Virus record (IMG/VR): IMGVR_UViG_3300043788_000207
Location: 1 to 51,770 of that record
Direction: 5' to 3' (one strand)
Length of the DNA stretch: 51,770 nt
From: a virus
This document shows positions 31,633-39,023 of this stretch, piece after piece (positions within the stretch are counted from its first letter, which is position 1; every line of letters starts with the position of its first letter). The notes under the pieces were generated by a model. The model had not been told where the DNA came from. It worked only from the letters and a program-made list of their open reading frames with translations, and searched no databases. Both the position numbers and the translations under genes were made by a program.

Positions 31633-31878
31633 CTATTTCCCGATATGGAAAACTTGTGCGGGGTTGCTCGCCGAAAGGAGGGTGTCGATGCCACGTTTGG
31701 CGAGCGGAGTGTCCAGCACCACCCCGCTGGTTTGTATGATAACGCATTCTCGTGATAAAGTTGCAGTGTCGATGTCACAAAGCATGGAATCCACCCCGAA
31801 AAATTCGGCAATGTGCGTTCCGCGCGAAACCACCCGCGCGGCAGTACGATCAATAGGCACACCATCGATTGATTTCAT
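31633..31878 (-). CDS. Unknown protein (81 aa)
   Basis: MKSIDGVPIDRTAARVVSRG, then THIAEFFGVDSMLCDIDTAT; ends VFHIGK. GAGGAG lies 5 nt before the ATG. It is the last gene of the leftward replication module. No family recognised. The 66 bp between it and the convergent gene at 31566 hold no obvious terminator. Confidence 0.6.
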   Translation of the reverse strand: MKSIDGVPIDRTAARVVSRGTHIAEFFGVDSMLCDIDTATLSRECVIIQTSGVVLDTPLAKRGIDTLLSASNPAQVFHIGK

Positions 31879-31890
31879 CCAACTCCTCGG

Positions 31891-32316
31891 CTATGCGCGT
31901 TTCTGGTTGCCGATCCGGTATCCGCGCCCAACTTCGCGTAATCTCACCCGGCAGCCCGTGAGTTGATTGCGATAGTCCACTACAAGGCATATTCTCGGCC
32001 TAGAGTCGCCCACAGCGACGACAGTGCTGAACGGGGCATGACACTGCGGGCACTCGTACTCGACGAGCTCCTTGGGGCCTTCCGACTCCATCAATCGCTC
32101 CCTCTTGGCGCGTTCGACCAGGTGGCGTAAGTCGGCCGGCATGGGAAACTCCGTGTTGTCGCTCCAGTGGAGAATCAGAGCCGCCTGCAGATCCCGCTTC
32201 TCCGCATAACCCAAGGTTTTGTTCCATAGCTTGAGTTGCTCGTCGCTGCCCTTGTAGCCCTTGGCGTCGCAGCAGGCGTAGTAAATCGCGCTCATTTCGG
32301 CTGGTTTAATCGGCAT
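31891..32316 (-). CDS. Putative helicase-loader-like replication protein (141 aa)
   Basis: The N-terminal 75 residues (MPIKPAEMSAIYYACCDAKG, LKLWNKTLGYAEKRDLQAAL, EFPMPADLRHLVERAK) follow the W...L....l..al...FP..adlr pattern of phage loader/inhibitor domains such as G39P-like proteins. A C-terminal zinc-ribbon pair (YECPQCHAPF) follows. Downstream of the replisome-organiser-like gene, which supports a replication role. The exact family is uncertain. Confidence 0.5.
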   Translation of the reverse strand: MPIKPAEMSAIYYACCDAKGYKGSDEQLKLWNKTLGYAEKRDLQAALILHWSDNTEFPMPADLRHLVERAKRERLMESEGPKELVEYECPQCHAPFSTVVAVGDSRPRICLVVDYRNQLTGCRVRLREVGRGYRIGNQKRA

Positions 32317-32776
32317 GTGGTTTCCTTCGAAGTCCTTTCATACCAGCGAGGGCCGCAGCCTTCATCTTGGCAGCAATGTCATTAACGTCATGACCTGAAT
32401 CCTTCAACTCTGCTGCAACCTCAGACGCGCTTTCAGTCTCGATCGAGGCCGCGAGATGATCGGATACTCGCTCTGCCTCCTCGCGTTTACGGTCTGCTAA
32501 CCAAATATCGTCTAGTAGCCGGTTGAGTTCATCCGCATCTGCGCCGCTGAAGCGAGATGGAATAAGCCCCATAGATGCCGACAATTCCAACATCGCCACG
32601 CCCATTTCTGTAGCCGTGTCGCGGCCCATCCGCATCCCCTTATTGTCTGACCACAACGCGCGAGAGCAGAGGGCTGCCAATTTTATGGAGCGCTCGCACA
32701 CCTCGGACGCAGCGTTCGCGTCGGTTGGGTCAAAATTCTGGTTCATTCTTGCGTACAACTCTTTGAGATTCGTCAT
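32306..32776 (-). CDS. Unknown helical protein of replication module (156 aa)
   Basis: ATG 32776 with a near-perfect Shine-Dalgarno (AAGGAGG, 5-6 nt). Mainly helical and charged (MTNLKELYARMNQNFDPTDA, LNRLLDDIWLADRKREEAER). It overlaps the loader-like gene by 11 bp. No family recognised. Confidence 0.65.
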   Translation of the reverse strand: MTNLKELYARMNQNFDPTDANAASEVCERSIKLAALCSRALWSDNKGMRMGRDTATEMGVAMLELSASMGLIPSRFSGADADELNRLLDDIWLADRKREEAERVSDHLAASIETESASEVAAELKDSGHDVNDIAAKMKAAALAGMKGLRRKPHAD

Positions 32777-32796
32777 TTCGTCCTCCTTGTGGCTCC

Positions 32797-33594
32797 TCAC
32801 TCCGCATTCAACGACTCCTCCACCCTGCGCGCCATCTCCGCACGCTCCTGCTCCAGCTCGGCGCGCTTGCTGGACTTCTTCTGGGAATAAGGCCAAGTGT
32901 CAGGCGTTTTCCAATGGCCATCCCCATAAAACTTCTCTGCGCCCCACTGATAATCCAACTGACTCTTCACGGCGCCGTAATCAGCCCAGGCCTTGATCGC
33001 TTGTTCAGCCATAACCTCAAGATCCTCGCCATGAGATTGTTCCGCACGTGCGACCTCCTCCAAAACCAAGCGAAGATTCCGTCCAGCGAGCCGGCATTCA
33101 AGTAAAACCGCGCTCGCGAACATCGAAGGATCGACGGGTTTTTCCGGTAAGACTTCAGCTTCAACAACTCCAGTTTCATATTCAGTTTCAGTACATTGGC
33201 GTACATTCCCGTTACCATTGCCGTTACAATGTGCGTCAACAGGGGCTTTAGATCGATGCTTCCTTACTCTTTCTCGCGTGTCATCTCTCACTTTTTCATC
33301 GCGATACATGCGTCTGTTCATTAAAGCTCCGCGCTCGTTTCTCGACGCTACGCCTTTCGTTACAAGTTCCGTTATACATTTCATGGTTTCGTCGAACCTC
33401 CCGCCGACCGCAAGCGCAATTTCTTCGTCCGTCCATGGAACGCCACGAGTCGCCAACACGCCCTTTCTCTCAGCTTCGAACATCAAGCAAAGGCAACGCA
33501 TCCACACTCCCACGGCAGCGTTTGAGCACCTGCGCAAGTCGGGCTCTCGCATGAAATCCCCCCAATAAAAGAGCGACGCCGGAAGCTTACCCAT
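32797..33594 (-). CDS. Replisome-organiser / replication initiator-like protein (265 aa)
   Basis: The N-terminal winged-helix-like region (YWGDFMREPDLRRCSNAAVG, WTDEEIALAVGGRFDETMKC, GVASRNERGALMNRRMYRDE) matches the pattern of phage replication proteins with a DUF1376/replisome organiser N-domain. A basic/Asn-Gly linker (residues 110-135) follows, which is a common place for the phage origin inside the gene. The C-terminal half is helical (EDLEVMAEQAIKAWADYGAV) and Lys/Glu-rich. Function would be origin melting and loader recruitment. Confidence 0.65.
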   Translation of the reverse strand: MGKLPASLFYWGDFMREPDLRRCSNAAVGVWMRCLCLMFEAERKGVLATRGVPWTDEEIALAVGGRFDETMKCITELVTKGVASRNERGALMNRRMYRDEKVRDDTRERVRKHRSKAPVDAHCNGNGNGNVRQCTETEYETGVVEAEVLPEKPVDPSMFASAVLLECRLAGRNLRLVLEEVARAEQSHGEDLEVMAEQAIKAWADYGAVKSQLDYQWGAEKFYGDGHWKTPDTWPYSQKKSSKRAELEQERAEMARRVEESLNAE

Positions 33595-33949
33595 TTGTCC
33601 TCACGTTGTGGAACACGCCATGGCAACGACGACAAAGCACAGTTAAATCCATCGGATCTTCTAGACCGAGGTCAAACGGGTATCTTCGATGATGAACATG
33701 CAGCAGAAGGTCGGAGTTACAAACCTGACAACGGTAGTCGGCGCGCGTGAGCGCAGCTTGCCGCAGCGCTTTCCATTGCGGAGATGCTAGGTAGTCCTGG
33801 TAGGAACCAGTAAAAGCCTCTCCGGTATGCCCAACAACGCAAAAGGCGCATTCGAACTTAAGAAGTTCCATACACCTTTCGAGTTTTTTCGGCAAAGAAC
33901 GGGGAATAGTCCAAAGACGGGAATCGCAAAACTCGCACATGAGGCGCAT
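33587..33949 (-). CDS. HNH endonuclease (120 aa)
   Basis: An N-terminal Cys pair (MCEFCDSRLW) precedes the HNH core: DYRCQVCNSDLLLHVHHRRY, then FDLGLEDPMDLTVLCRRCHG. The H-H, Asn/Asp position and zinc Cys pairs are all present. Short HNH proteins in phages take part in packaging cleavage or homing. Its 5' leader contains a predicted pseudoknot covering the Shine-Dalgarno. It is the first gene of the leftward replication operon rather than sitting by terminase, so a homing or regulatory role is possible. Confidence 0.85.
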   Translation of the reverse strand: MRLMCEFCDSRLWTIPRSLPKKLERCMELLKFECAFCVVGHTGEAFTGSYQDYLASPQWKALRQAALTRADYRCQVCNSDLLLHVHHRRYPFDLGLEDPMDLTVLCRRCHGVFHNVRTNG

Positions 33950-33954
33950 ACTTT

Positions 33955-34000
33955 CCTCCCAACAAAAGGCGGGTCGAGCGGGAGTGTTGGGCTCCCGCTC
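33955..34000 (-). promoter_or_regulatory. Predicted pseudoknot over the HNH ribosome-binding site
   Basis: On the minus strand a 9-bp GC stem (GAGCGGGAG with CTCCCGCTC) has a 7-nt loop CCCAACA. This loop is exactly complementary to TGTTGGG at 33964-33958, which overlaps the Shine-Dalgarno GGGAGG (33960-33955), 5 nt before the ATG. An 11-nt linker joins them. Geometry suits an H-type pseudoknot that would block translation. Confidence 0.6.
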
Positions 34001-34007
34001 ACCCTAA

Positions 34008-34027
34008 CCACGGTGATCAAGCCGTGG
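34008..34027 (-). other. Second leader hairpin
   Basis: CCACGG and CCGTGG form a 6-bp stem with an 8-nt loop containing TGATCA, just upstream of the pseudoknot in the same leader. Confidence 0.5.
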
Positions 34028-34058
34028 CTGAAATCGTGCAGGCGCGACGATTGTTCCC

Positions 34059-34067
34059 ATCATAGCA
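34059..34067 (-). promoter_or_regulatory. Leftward extended -10 promoter for replication operon
   Basis: Minus strand TGC-TATGAT (34067-34059) is a near-consensus extended -10. No good -35 is seen. Start near 34052 would give a leader of about 100 nt containing both hairpins. Confidence 0.55.
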
Positions 34068-34112
34068 CAGCGCTCCCGAAACGCGAGCCGGGAATAAATA
34101 TGAAAATAGTTG

Positions 34113-34141
34113 TTGACGCGGATTCGCGGATATGCGAGTAT
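34113..34141 (+). promoter_or_regulatory. Rightward promoter of the XRE gene, with direct repeats
   Basis: TTGACG (34113-34118), 17-nt spacer, GAGTAT with an upstream TG (extended -10). The spacer contains a direct repeat CGCGGAT at 34117-34123 and 34125-34131. Predicted start point falls on ATG 34149, so the transcript would be leaderless, as for lambda cI from PRM. Confidence 0.5.
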
Positions 34142-34148
34142 TCTGGTC

Positions 34149-34361
34149 ATGGCAAAGAGATTCACAGAAAAGCATTTGCTTGATGAGTTGGGGGTCCAAT
34201 GTAAGGTCCACACTCAAAAGAACATTGCCGTGAGATACGGGATGCCTGCCAGCTTCATCAACGACGTTCTGAAGGGAAGGCGCAATATCACCGATAATCT
34301 CGCACGTGCGATGGGTTACGAGCCGCTGATGCGATTGTTCGAGAAGAAGGCCGCCAAGTAA
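34149..34361 (+). CDS. XRE/Cro-CI-type HTH regulator (70 aa)
   Basis: A compact helix-turn-helix protein: KHLLDELGVQCKVHTQKNIA, then VRYGMPASFINDVLKGRRNI, then LARAMGYEPLMRLFEKK. The Q-x-x-IA...P.s.IN..L.GkR pattern is typical of Cro/CI family regulators. It is divergent from the replication operon and heads the early operon, the standard place for a lysis-lysogeny switch protein. No Shine-Dalgarno; likely leaderless. Cro- versus repressor-like role cannot be decided from sequence. Confidence 0.85.
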   Translation: MAKRFTEKHLLDELGVQCKVHTQKNIAVRYGMPASFINDVLKGRRNITDNLARAMGYEPLMRLFEKKAAK

Positions 34362-34383
34362 CTCGCCCCGAAGGAGAACTCTA

Positions 34384-34536
34384 ATGAGTTTTGACGCCAG
34401 GTGTTATGAGTTGGCAGAGCAGTTCCTGCCTGATGACGCGTCCCTGAATGACAAGGAAGAGCTCGCGCAACAGATTCAGGATACGATCGAAACTTTCCTC
34501 TGCGTGCTTGATGCGGAGATCGACGAAGTGGAGTAA
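34384..34536 (+). CDS. Small acidic protein (50 aa)
   Basis: MSFDARCYELAEQFLPDDAS, then LNDKEELAQQIQDTIETFL and an acidic end. AAGGAG lies 8 nt before the ATG. Similar helical 'ELAEQFL..LAQxIQDxIE' proteins occur in many phages without a known function. The 12 bases after its stop repeat those after the XRE gene (TAACTCGCCCCG). Confidence 0.7.
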   Translation: MSFDARCYELAEQFLPDDASLNDKEELAQQIQDTIETFLCVLDAEIDEVE

Positions 34537-34569
34537 CTCGCCCCGGCTGGCGAAGTGAAGGAGATAACG

Positions 34570-34818
34570 GTGATACATGTTCGCATCGACGGCGAAGCAG
34601 GAAATGACAGACGACGGTTTACTTGTGGGATTGGCCCGTCATTGCCAGAAGGAGACACGTATGTTTTCGATGGCGAATCAGAGTTGCACGGGATGGTTAC
34701 ATGCGTTGGGTGTGGCGGAAAGACTTTAGGGACTCCCATATCGCAGTTATCGGGACGCCCCGGCACTCCTGGATTCGATGAGTTTAAGCGCATTGCGGGC
34801 AGTTGGGGCTATGAATGA
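34570..34818 (+). CDS. Unknown protein with one Cys pair (82 aa)
   Basis: Start GTG 34570, AAGGAG 6 nt upstream. Beta-rich (IHVRIDGEAGNDRRRFTCGI), with VTCVGCGGKTLGTPISQLSG and a helix at the end. Overlaps the next gene as ATGA. Unknown. Confidence 0.6.
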   Translation: MIHVRIDGEAGNDRRRFTCGIGPSLPEGDTYVFDGESELHGMVTCVGCGGKTLGTPISQLSGRPGTPGFDEFKRIAGSWGYE

Positions 34819-34955
34819 CCCCACGCCCAGGCTGGTTCGATGAGCTGATCAATCCGTGGATGGACCTGCGGCTGATCGCGGCGATTGACCGCAGTAAGCC
34901 TGTAACCCCGTCGCCGAATCAGCAGCGGCGGACGGAAGATAAGGAAGGGAAATGA
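34815..34955 (+). CDS. Small protein (46 aa)
   Basis: MTPRPGWFDELINPWMDLRL, then IAAIDRSKPVTPSPNQQRRT. ATGA overlaps at both ends support translation. No family recognised. Confidence 0.55.
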   Translation: MTPRPGWFDELINPWMDLRLIAAIDRSKPVTPSPNQQRRTEDKEGK

Positions 34956-35167
34956 GCAACCTGAAGACATTGCAATGCCCGTTTTGTGGAGGAAGAGCAG
35001 AAGTTATTCCTATCCACACTCGGGAAGACCCAGCAAAAGGGTATCAAGTAGCGTGCGTTAATGCGCGCGCAGATTCCTTGACTTATTGCCCTACAGGTCC
35101 ATTCACAAGCGTATATGCGACACAAAATGCAGCAATAACTCAGTGGAATATGCGTGCGGAGCCATGA
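34952..35167 (+). CDS. Lar-like zinc-ribbon protein, putative restriction alleviation (71 aa)
   Basis: QCPFCGGRAEVIPIHTRED, a second Cys region (VACVNARADSLTYCPTGP) and the C-terminal AAITQWNMRAEP follow the Lar family pattern (CPFCGg ... A...WN.R). Lar proteins of prophages reduce host type I restriction. Length is typical. It overlaps both neighbours. Many Lar-like phage proteins are untested, so activity is inferred. Confidence 0.7.
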   Translation: MSNLKTLQCPFCGGRAEVIPIHTREDPAKGYQVACVNARADSLTYCPTGPFTSVYATQNAAITQWNMRAEP

Positions 35168-35349
35168 CCGACCTCCAATCAATAGCGCGCTCGAAGGCGA
35201 AGTGGTGGGAGTTGTTCTACGACAGTCTTGGCGTCTGTGACCCAGAGCTTCCTGAATGGGTTCTTGACTTGGCCGCGCGTTATGAAGAAGAGGGGCTGAG
35301 GCCGGAGACGGCGGCAATGGTGGTGGAGAGGGAGATGCGGAATGCCTAA
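35164..35349 (+). CDS. Unknown protein (61 aa)
   Basis: Start ATG 35164 overlaps the Lar-like stop. Helical and acidic (MTDLQSIARSKAKWWELFYD, LPEWVLDLAARYEEEGLRPE). No family recognised. Confidence 0.6.
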   Translation: MTDLQSIARSKAKWWELFYDSLGVCDPELPEWVLDLAARYEEEGLRPETAAMVVEREMRNA

Positions 35350-35551
35350 GAGTGGAAAGCTGAAAGTCGCGTTGGAGTTTGATCTGCATGATGGGTCAGA
35401 TGCGTTCGGTAATTTCTGCAAGGCTCTTGTCGCAGGAGGATTCCAGGATGCCGTTAAACAGATGGGCAATGAGCTGCTGAAGGAAGCGAAGCGGCGTAAT
35501 CTGCCTATCGCCGACGAATTCGTAATGCCGGTGGAGATAAAGAAACTGTGA
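35342..35551 (+). CDS. Unknown protein (69 aa)
   Basis: MPKSGKLKVALEFDLHDGSD, then a helix MGNELLKEAKRRNLPIADEF. Overlaps neighbours by 8 and 4 bp. No family recognised. Confidence 0.6.
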   Translation: MPKSGKLKVALEFDLHDGSDAFGNFCKALVAGGFQDAVKQMGNELLKEAKRRNLPIADEFVMPVEIKKL

Positions 35552-35667
35552 CATCCATCCTCACCCGCCTCTCGGCCCAGATAGCGCAGTTACACGAAGG
35601 CGATCCGGTGCGGGCGGATTTGATCAGGGCGCGTGAGCACTTACTGCGCGCGATGAAAGGGGAATGA
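35548..35667 (+). CDS. Small helical protein (39 aa)
   Basis: MTSILTRLSAQIAQLHEGDP, then RADLIRAREHLLRAMKGE. Starts with GTG overlapping the previous stop (GTGA) and ends in ATGA overlap with the next gene. Family unknown. Confidence 0.55.
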   Translation: MTSILTRLSAQIAQLHEGDPVRADLIRAREHLLRAMKGE

Positions 35668-35909
35668 TGAGCCTTGAGGATGCTATTTATCGGTTGGCTG
35701 GCGCAGTCCAGGCACAAGGAGAAGCATCTGCGGTCAAAGAATTGATTCGTCAGCGCGACGATGCCCTTGAATTATCCCGCCGAGACAAGCGCAATTGGGA
35801 GTGGGCAGATGGGAAGCGATCTGAGTATGCACGACTTCTCGATACAGAGCGCCGCAGGGTCAGGTCGTTGCGCGCGGTGATTCGCCGCATAAAGAAAGAA
35901 GGCCAGTAA
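35664..35909 (+). CDS. Coiled-coil protein (81 aa)
   Basis: Almost entirely charged helix (AVKELIRQRDDALELSRRDK, SEYARLLDTERRRVRSLRAV). A coiled-coil dimer is likely. Function unknown. Confidence 0.6.
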   Translation: MMSLEDAIYRLAGAVQAQGEASAVKELIRQRDDALELSRRDKRNWEWADGKRSEYARLLDTERRRVRSLRAVIRRIKKEGQ

Positions 35910-36191
35910 GTGAGAAAGCCAGTAGATTGCCAAGTCATCCTCCGCGTCGGACCGCCGGCCAAGCAGGTTCCCTGCTGCGTGATCTGCAAGATGCCGGACG
36001 AGCTATGCTGCTGTTACCGCGCCGAAGCCACTCACGAGGCGAACAAGATCAAGCCGTACTGGGCGCAGGAAGTGATGGACGAGCCTGCGTATGCGAGCAA
36101 GCGCCCGTCGCGGTGGAGCTGGAACTATGCGGCTGTGGCGCTGGGGATCGTGATCATGTTTGAGTTGGGGGTGTGGTTGTATGGCAAGTGA
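35910..36191 (+). CDS. Cys-rich single-span membrane protein (93 aa)
   Basis: Start GTG directly after the previous TAA. Cys cluster VPCCVICKMPDELCCCYRAE (residues 21-40) and a C-terminal transmembrane helix WNYAAVALGIVIMFELGVWL. An unusual combination of zinc- or disulfide-type cluster and C-tail anchor. Unknown. Confidence 0.6.
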   Translation: MRKPVDCQVILRVGPPAKQVPCCVICKMPDELCCCYRAEATHEANKIKPYWAQEVMDEPAYASKRPSRWSWNYAAVALGIVIMFELGVWLYGK

Positions 36192-36504
36192 AACCAGGAT
36201 CGGAGCGTGGACTCTATCGCATTTCGAGGACGTCAAGAAATCTGTGGCGGACCGCGCGCTGAGAACAGTAAGCGATGAAGAGTGGTCCAGATTCGCCGCG
36301 TGGGAGAAGGACCATACCGACCGAACCATGAGCAGGATAGGGCTTCTAAAGTTTCTCGCCTCACGCCGCGAAGAATTCGAACCGCCGCGCACTATCCAAC
36401 AGAAAATCGTCACAAGGATGCACGAGTTGGAAGGCGAATCCTACGAGACTATCGCGGCGCAGATCGTAGCGTTGATCGAGAAGGAGCGCGCAGATGGCAA
36501 GTGA
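36181..36504 (+). CDS. Unknown helical protein (107 aa)
   Basis: MASETRIGAWTLSHFEDVKK, then VSDEEWSRFAAWEKDHTDRT and a C-terminal helix YETIAAQIVALIEKERADGK. Starts within the end of the membrane-protein gene. No family recognised. Confidence 0.6.
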   Translation: MASETRIGAWTLSHFEDVKKSVADRALRTVSDEEWSRFAAWEKDHTDRTMSRIGLLKFLASRREEFEPPRTIQQKIVTRMHELEGESYETIAAQIVALIEKERADGK

Positions 36505-36685
36505 CCTGCAGCACAAGATCGACGAGAAGGCGCTGGAGCTTGAATGTCTCGCAGCTTGCGAAGATCGGGCTAGGATAGTCCTTGATACGGCGCGTAATAA
36601 CACAAAGCAGTGCCGCAAGGAGCTCGTGGCGCTACACAGGCAAAACATCGCAGCCGAGCGCGCGGAAAGGACGGAGGAGAGATGA
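36494..36685 (+). CDS. Small coiled-coil protein (63 aa)
   Basis: AAGGAG lies about 6 nt before the ATG. Charged helix (LQHKIDEKALELECLAACED, CRKELVALHRQNIAAERAER). It precedes the annealase gene with a 4-bp overlap and may be translated with it. Unknown. Confidence 0.6.
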   Translation: MASDLQHKIDEKALELECLAACEDRARIVLDTARNNTKQCRKELVALHRQNIAAERAERTEER

Positions 36686-37443
36686 ATCAGCAATTGACGC
36701 TCGATCGTGCTCATGCCCAGACCGCGATGCAGCCCATGGAGATGATCCAGATCGCATTCCAGAAGGCTATTGAAGGCGGCGGACCTGAAGCTCTGGCTGT
36801 GGCCGATCGCATCCTCGAGCAGATGCAGAAGCAGCGCGACTATGAGGACCGCGAAGCATTCAACGCGGCTCTAAGGCGGATTCAGGACAAACTCAAGCCG
36901 ATCGCCAAAAAGGGCTGGAACGAAACGACCAGAAGCAAGTTCGCAACCGCGGAGTCCATCGATGACGCCATTGAGTCTCTGATTCAAGAGGAGCGCATGT
37001 CTCTTACGTTTGAGCCCGAGCCCAGCGCGCAGCCTCAGATGGTTCGTATCGTGGGCGTCTTGAGCCTAGGGGCCTATTCGCGCCGCTATCCTCTCGATAT
37101 GCCGGCGGACGGCCAGGGGCCGAAGGGCGGAGGCGTCATGACCCGTACGCACGCCACAGGAAGCGCCATCACTCACGGGAAGCGCTATCTGAAAAACATG
37201 ATTTTCAACCTGCGCTTCAAAGAGAAGGACGATGACGGAAACGCGGCTGGCGGAAACGCTAAGTTGGCATCCTTGGCCGAGCAGGAGCACGTCGCGCACA
37301 TCGACAACATCCGCGGCGCCGCGAACAAAGGCGAGTTGCAGAAGTGCTATCTGGCTGCGATCGGGGCGGCTGAGAAGATCGGCGATGCGGCGGCGATCCG
37401 CGCCTTTATCGCCGAGAAAGACAAGAGGCTGGCCTCGTTATGA
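36682..37443 (+). CDS. erf: ERF-family single-strand annealing protein (253 aa)
   Basis: Binds ssDNA and anneals homologous strands during phage recombination. The ERF core is seen in FNAALRRIQDKLKPIAKKGW, KFATAESIDDAIESLIQEER, VVGVLSLGAYSRR-like strands and the hallmark ATGSAITHGKRYLKNMIFNL followed by DDDGNAAGG. The C-terminal 50 residues are a separate helical region. GGAGGAGAG precedes ATG 36682. It is followed at once by the exonuclease partner, as in Red-like systems. Confidence 0.9.
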   Translation: MNQQLTLDRAHAQTAMQPMEMIQIAFQKAIEGGGPEALAVADRILEQMQKQRDYEDREAFNAALRRIQDKLKPIAKKGWNETTRSKFATAESIDDAIESLIQEERMSLTFEPEPSAQPQMVRIVGVLSLGAYSRRYPLDMPADGQGPKGGGVMTRTHATGSAITHGKRYLKNMIFNLRFKEKDDDGNAAGGNAKLASLAEQEHVAHIDNIRGAANKGELQKCYLAAIGAAEKIGDAAAIRAFIAEKDKRLASL

Positions 37444-38189
37444 ATATCCATCACTGCCTCCAGCATCACGCAGACGGCACGCCGGGCGCCGAGTGGCTTC
37501 AGGCCCACGTGGGGCGCGTCTCAGGATCGGCAATGGCCGCTATGCTCGATTTCACTAAAGACGGTGTGCAGGGCGCCAAGCGCCGCACCTACTTCCGAGA
37601 GAAGCTGGCCGAGCGGTTGACGGGTATCATCACGTCCGACCGCTACGTCAGCCGGGAGATGACGGAAGGAATCGAGCGAGAGCCCCTGGGCCGCGCCGCC
37701 TATGAGTCTCAGGAAGGCGTCATGGTCGAGCAGATCGGGTACGCCGAGCACGACGAGATAGAGAACTTCATCGTGAGCCCGGACGGTCTGGTGGGCGACG
37801 ATGGCGGATTGGAGCTCAAATGCCCGAAGCCGGGGACGCATCTAGATTGGATTCTGGGCGGCTGCATCCCTCAGGAGCACTTGCCGCAGCTTCGAGCCTT
37901 TCTCGCTGTGACCAGGCGCAAGTGGGTTGACTTCTGCTCGTTCTGCCCGTTCGTTCCGAAGCCGCTGCAGTTGATGGTGATCCGGTTCGAATGGTCGCAG
38001 GCCGACGTTCTGGCGCTTGAGGGCGCGGTCGAGGGATTCAACTTCCAGATCGATCTCGCGATTCAGAAGCTGCGCGATACGGTAGGCGATTTCGATCTAC
38101 CGGCAGCCAGCGCGCCTGAAGAAGAGAAAGAAGACGACACGCCGCCGGAAGCGTGGTTGACAGACGAAGATTTCGCAGGACTGAAATGA
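37440..38189 (+). CDS. YqaJ-family (lambda exo-like) 5'-3' exonuclease (249 aa)
   Basis: Resects dsDNA ends for the annealase. Motifs: GRVSGSAMAAML, helix RRTYFREKLAERLTGI, MTEGIEREPLGRAAYESQEG, catalytic ENFIVSPDGLVGDDGGLELK (Asp...Glu-x-Lys) and IPQEHLPQLRAFLAVTRRKW. The PD-(D/E)XK residues are intact. ATGA overlap with the ERF gene. The acidic C-terminal tail (EEEKEDDTPPE) is an extension. Confidence 0.9.
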   Translation: MNIHHCLQHHADGTPGAEWLQAHVGRVSGSAMAAMLDFTKDGVQGAKRRTYFREKLAERLTGIITSDRYVSREMTEGIEREPLGRAAYESQEGVMVEQIGYAEHDEIENFIVSPDGLVGDDGGLELKCPKPGTHLDWILGGCIPQEHLPQLRAFLAVTRRKWVDFCSFCPFVPKPLQLMVIRFEWSQADVLALEGAVEGFNFQIDLAIQKLRDTVGDFDLPAASAPEEEKEDDTPPEAWLTDEDFAGLK

Positions 38190-38196
38190 GGACGAT

Positions 38197-38607
38197 ATGA
38201 CCGAGGAGCAAGCCATTCTGGAGCGGAGCAAGGATCGCGTCGCGGAGATTATGGGGAACGAGCGTCAGGCTGATACGGAGATTGAAGTCAAGTCCCATAT
38301 TAGCCAAGCGTGCTCCTCATGTGGCGCGAGGATCGTGCGCACAGGACGCAACCGGCTATCCGACTGCGGGCACATGCGCATGAGTGGGGGCGGATGGGTG
38401 CCGCGTGAGGAGCGGCCTAAGCCTGAGGTTGAGAAGACGACTCCATGCGCAGTGTTGACCAAAGAGCAGCGCCGAGAACTAGACTCACGCGTTGGCGGCA
38501 TGATCCGCGCCTATCAGGCCATGGAGAAAGCGACTGCGGAGAGTGACAGGGCGCAAGCGTATTACGAGGCGTATTTGGATGAGTTGGCGGGAGGATTTAG
38601 GGGATGA
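38197..38607 (+). CDS. Unknown protein with zinc-ribbon-like Cys (136 aa)
   Basis: An N-terminal helix (EEQAILERSKDRVAEIMGNE) is followed by ISQACSSCGARIVRTGRNRL and SDCGHMRM, which could bind zinc. The C-terminal half is helical. GAGG is 6 nt before the ATG. Follows the exonuclease; possibly an accessory recombination factor. Confidence 0.6.
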   Translation: MTEEQAILERSKDRVAEIMGNERQADTEIEVKSHISQACSSCGARIVRTGRNRLSDCGHMRMSGGGWVPREERPKPEVEKTTPCAVLTKEQRRELDSRVGGMIRAYQAMEKATAESDRAQAYYEAYLDELAGGFRG

Positions 38608-38667
38608 TCCATAGTCTGGAACCGCCAAGCGCCGAGACAAAGGACCACAGGAGAGAGGATCATCCCC
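38600..38667. other. 11-bp inverted repeat spanning a gene junction
   Basis: GGGGATGATCC (38600-38610) and GGATCATCCCC (38657-38667) are perfect complements. The left arm contains the TGA of the 136-aa gene and the ATG of the next frame, so the RNA hairpin would bury that start. Confidence 0.6.
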
Positions 38668-39023
38668 TGCGTTTTATCTTGACACACTGCGCGGCATTGT
38701 TGCAATCTGTATCCGCCAAGCGGTTAGACGATGAAGGATTTTCCCGACAAATCGGCAATGTTCCTCCCTCCAGCTCCTTGGCTGCGCTCTCGCATGGTGT
38801 CTTCATCCCGAGAGTAGGCCGCGCATACAGGATGAGCGCAGCATTTCGGCCAGCACAGGCATTCCCTCGATCTGTCGGGACTTCCGCAGGAATTAGCCGC
38901 CTGCAGGGTTTTGTTCGGCGCTGCATCCGGACACAGAACACGGCAACCTATACGGAGCCAGGTTCTAACAGCTTAGTGGGAAGGACAGTAACAAAGGCGC
39001 GGGGCCGAGAGGCTAACCGTTAG
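38604..39023 (+). CDS. Uncertain open frame (139 aa)
   Basis: ATG 38604 overlaps the previous stop (ATGA), as do most genes in this operon, but the protein (IHSLEPPSAETKDHRREDHP, LTHCAALLQSVSAKRLDDEG) has little recognisable structure. A promoter-like TTGACA and a long hairpin lie inside. It may be a leader/regulatory region rather than a gene. Confidence 0.35.
   Translation: MIHSLEPPSAETKDHRREDHPLRFILTHCAALLQSVSAKRLDDEGFSRQIGNVPPSSSLAALSHGVFIPRVGRAYRMSAAFRPAQAFPRSVGTSAGISRLQGFVRRCIRTQNTATYTEPGSNSLVGRTVTKARGREANR
38679..38707 (+). promoter_or_regulatory. Candidate internal promoter
   Basis: Perfect -35 TTGACA (38679-38684), 17-nt spacer, TGCAAT (38702-38707). Would serve the genes from 39034 on. 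Confidence 0.45.
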
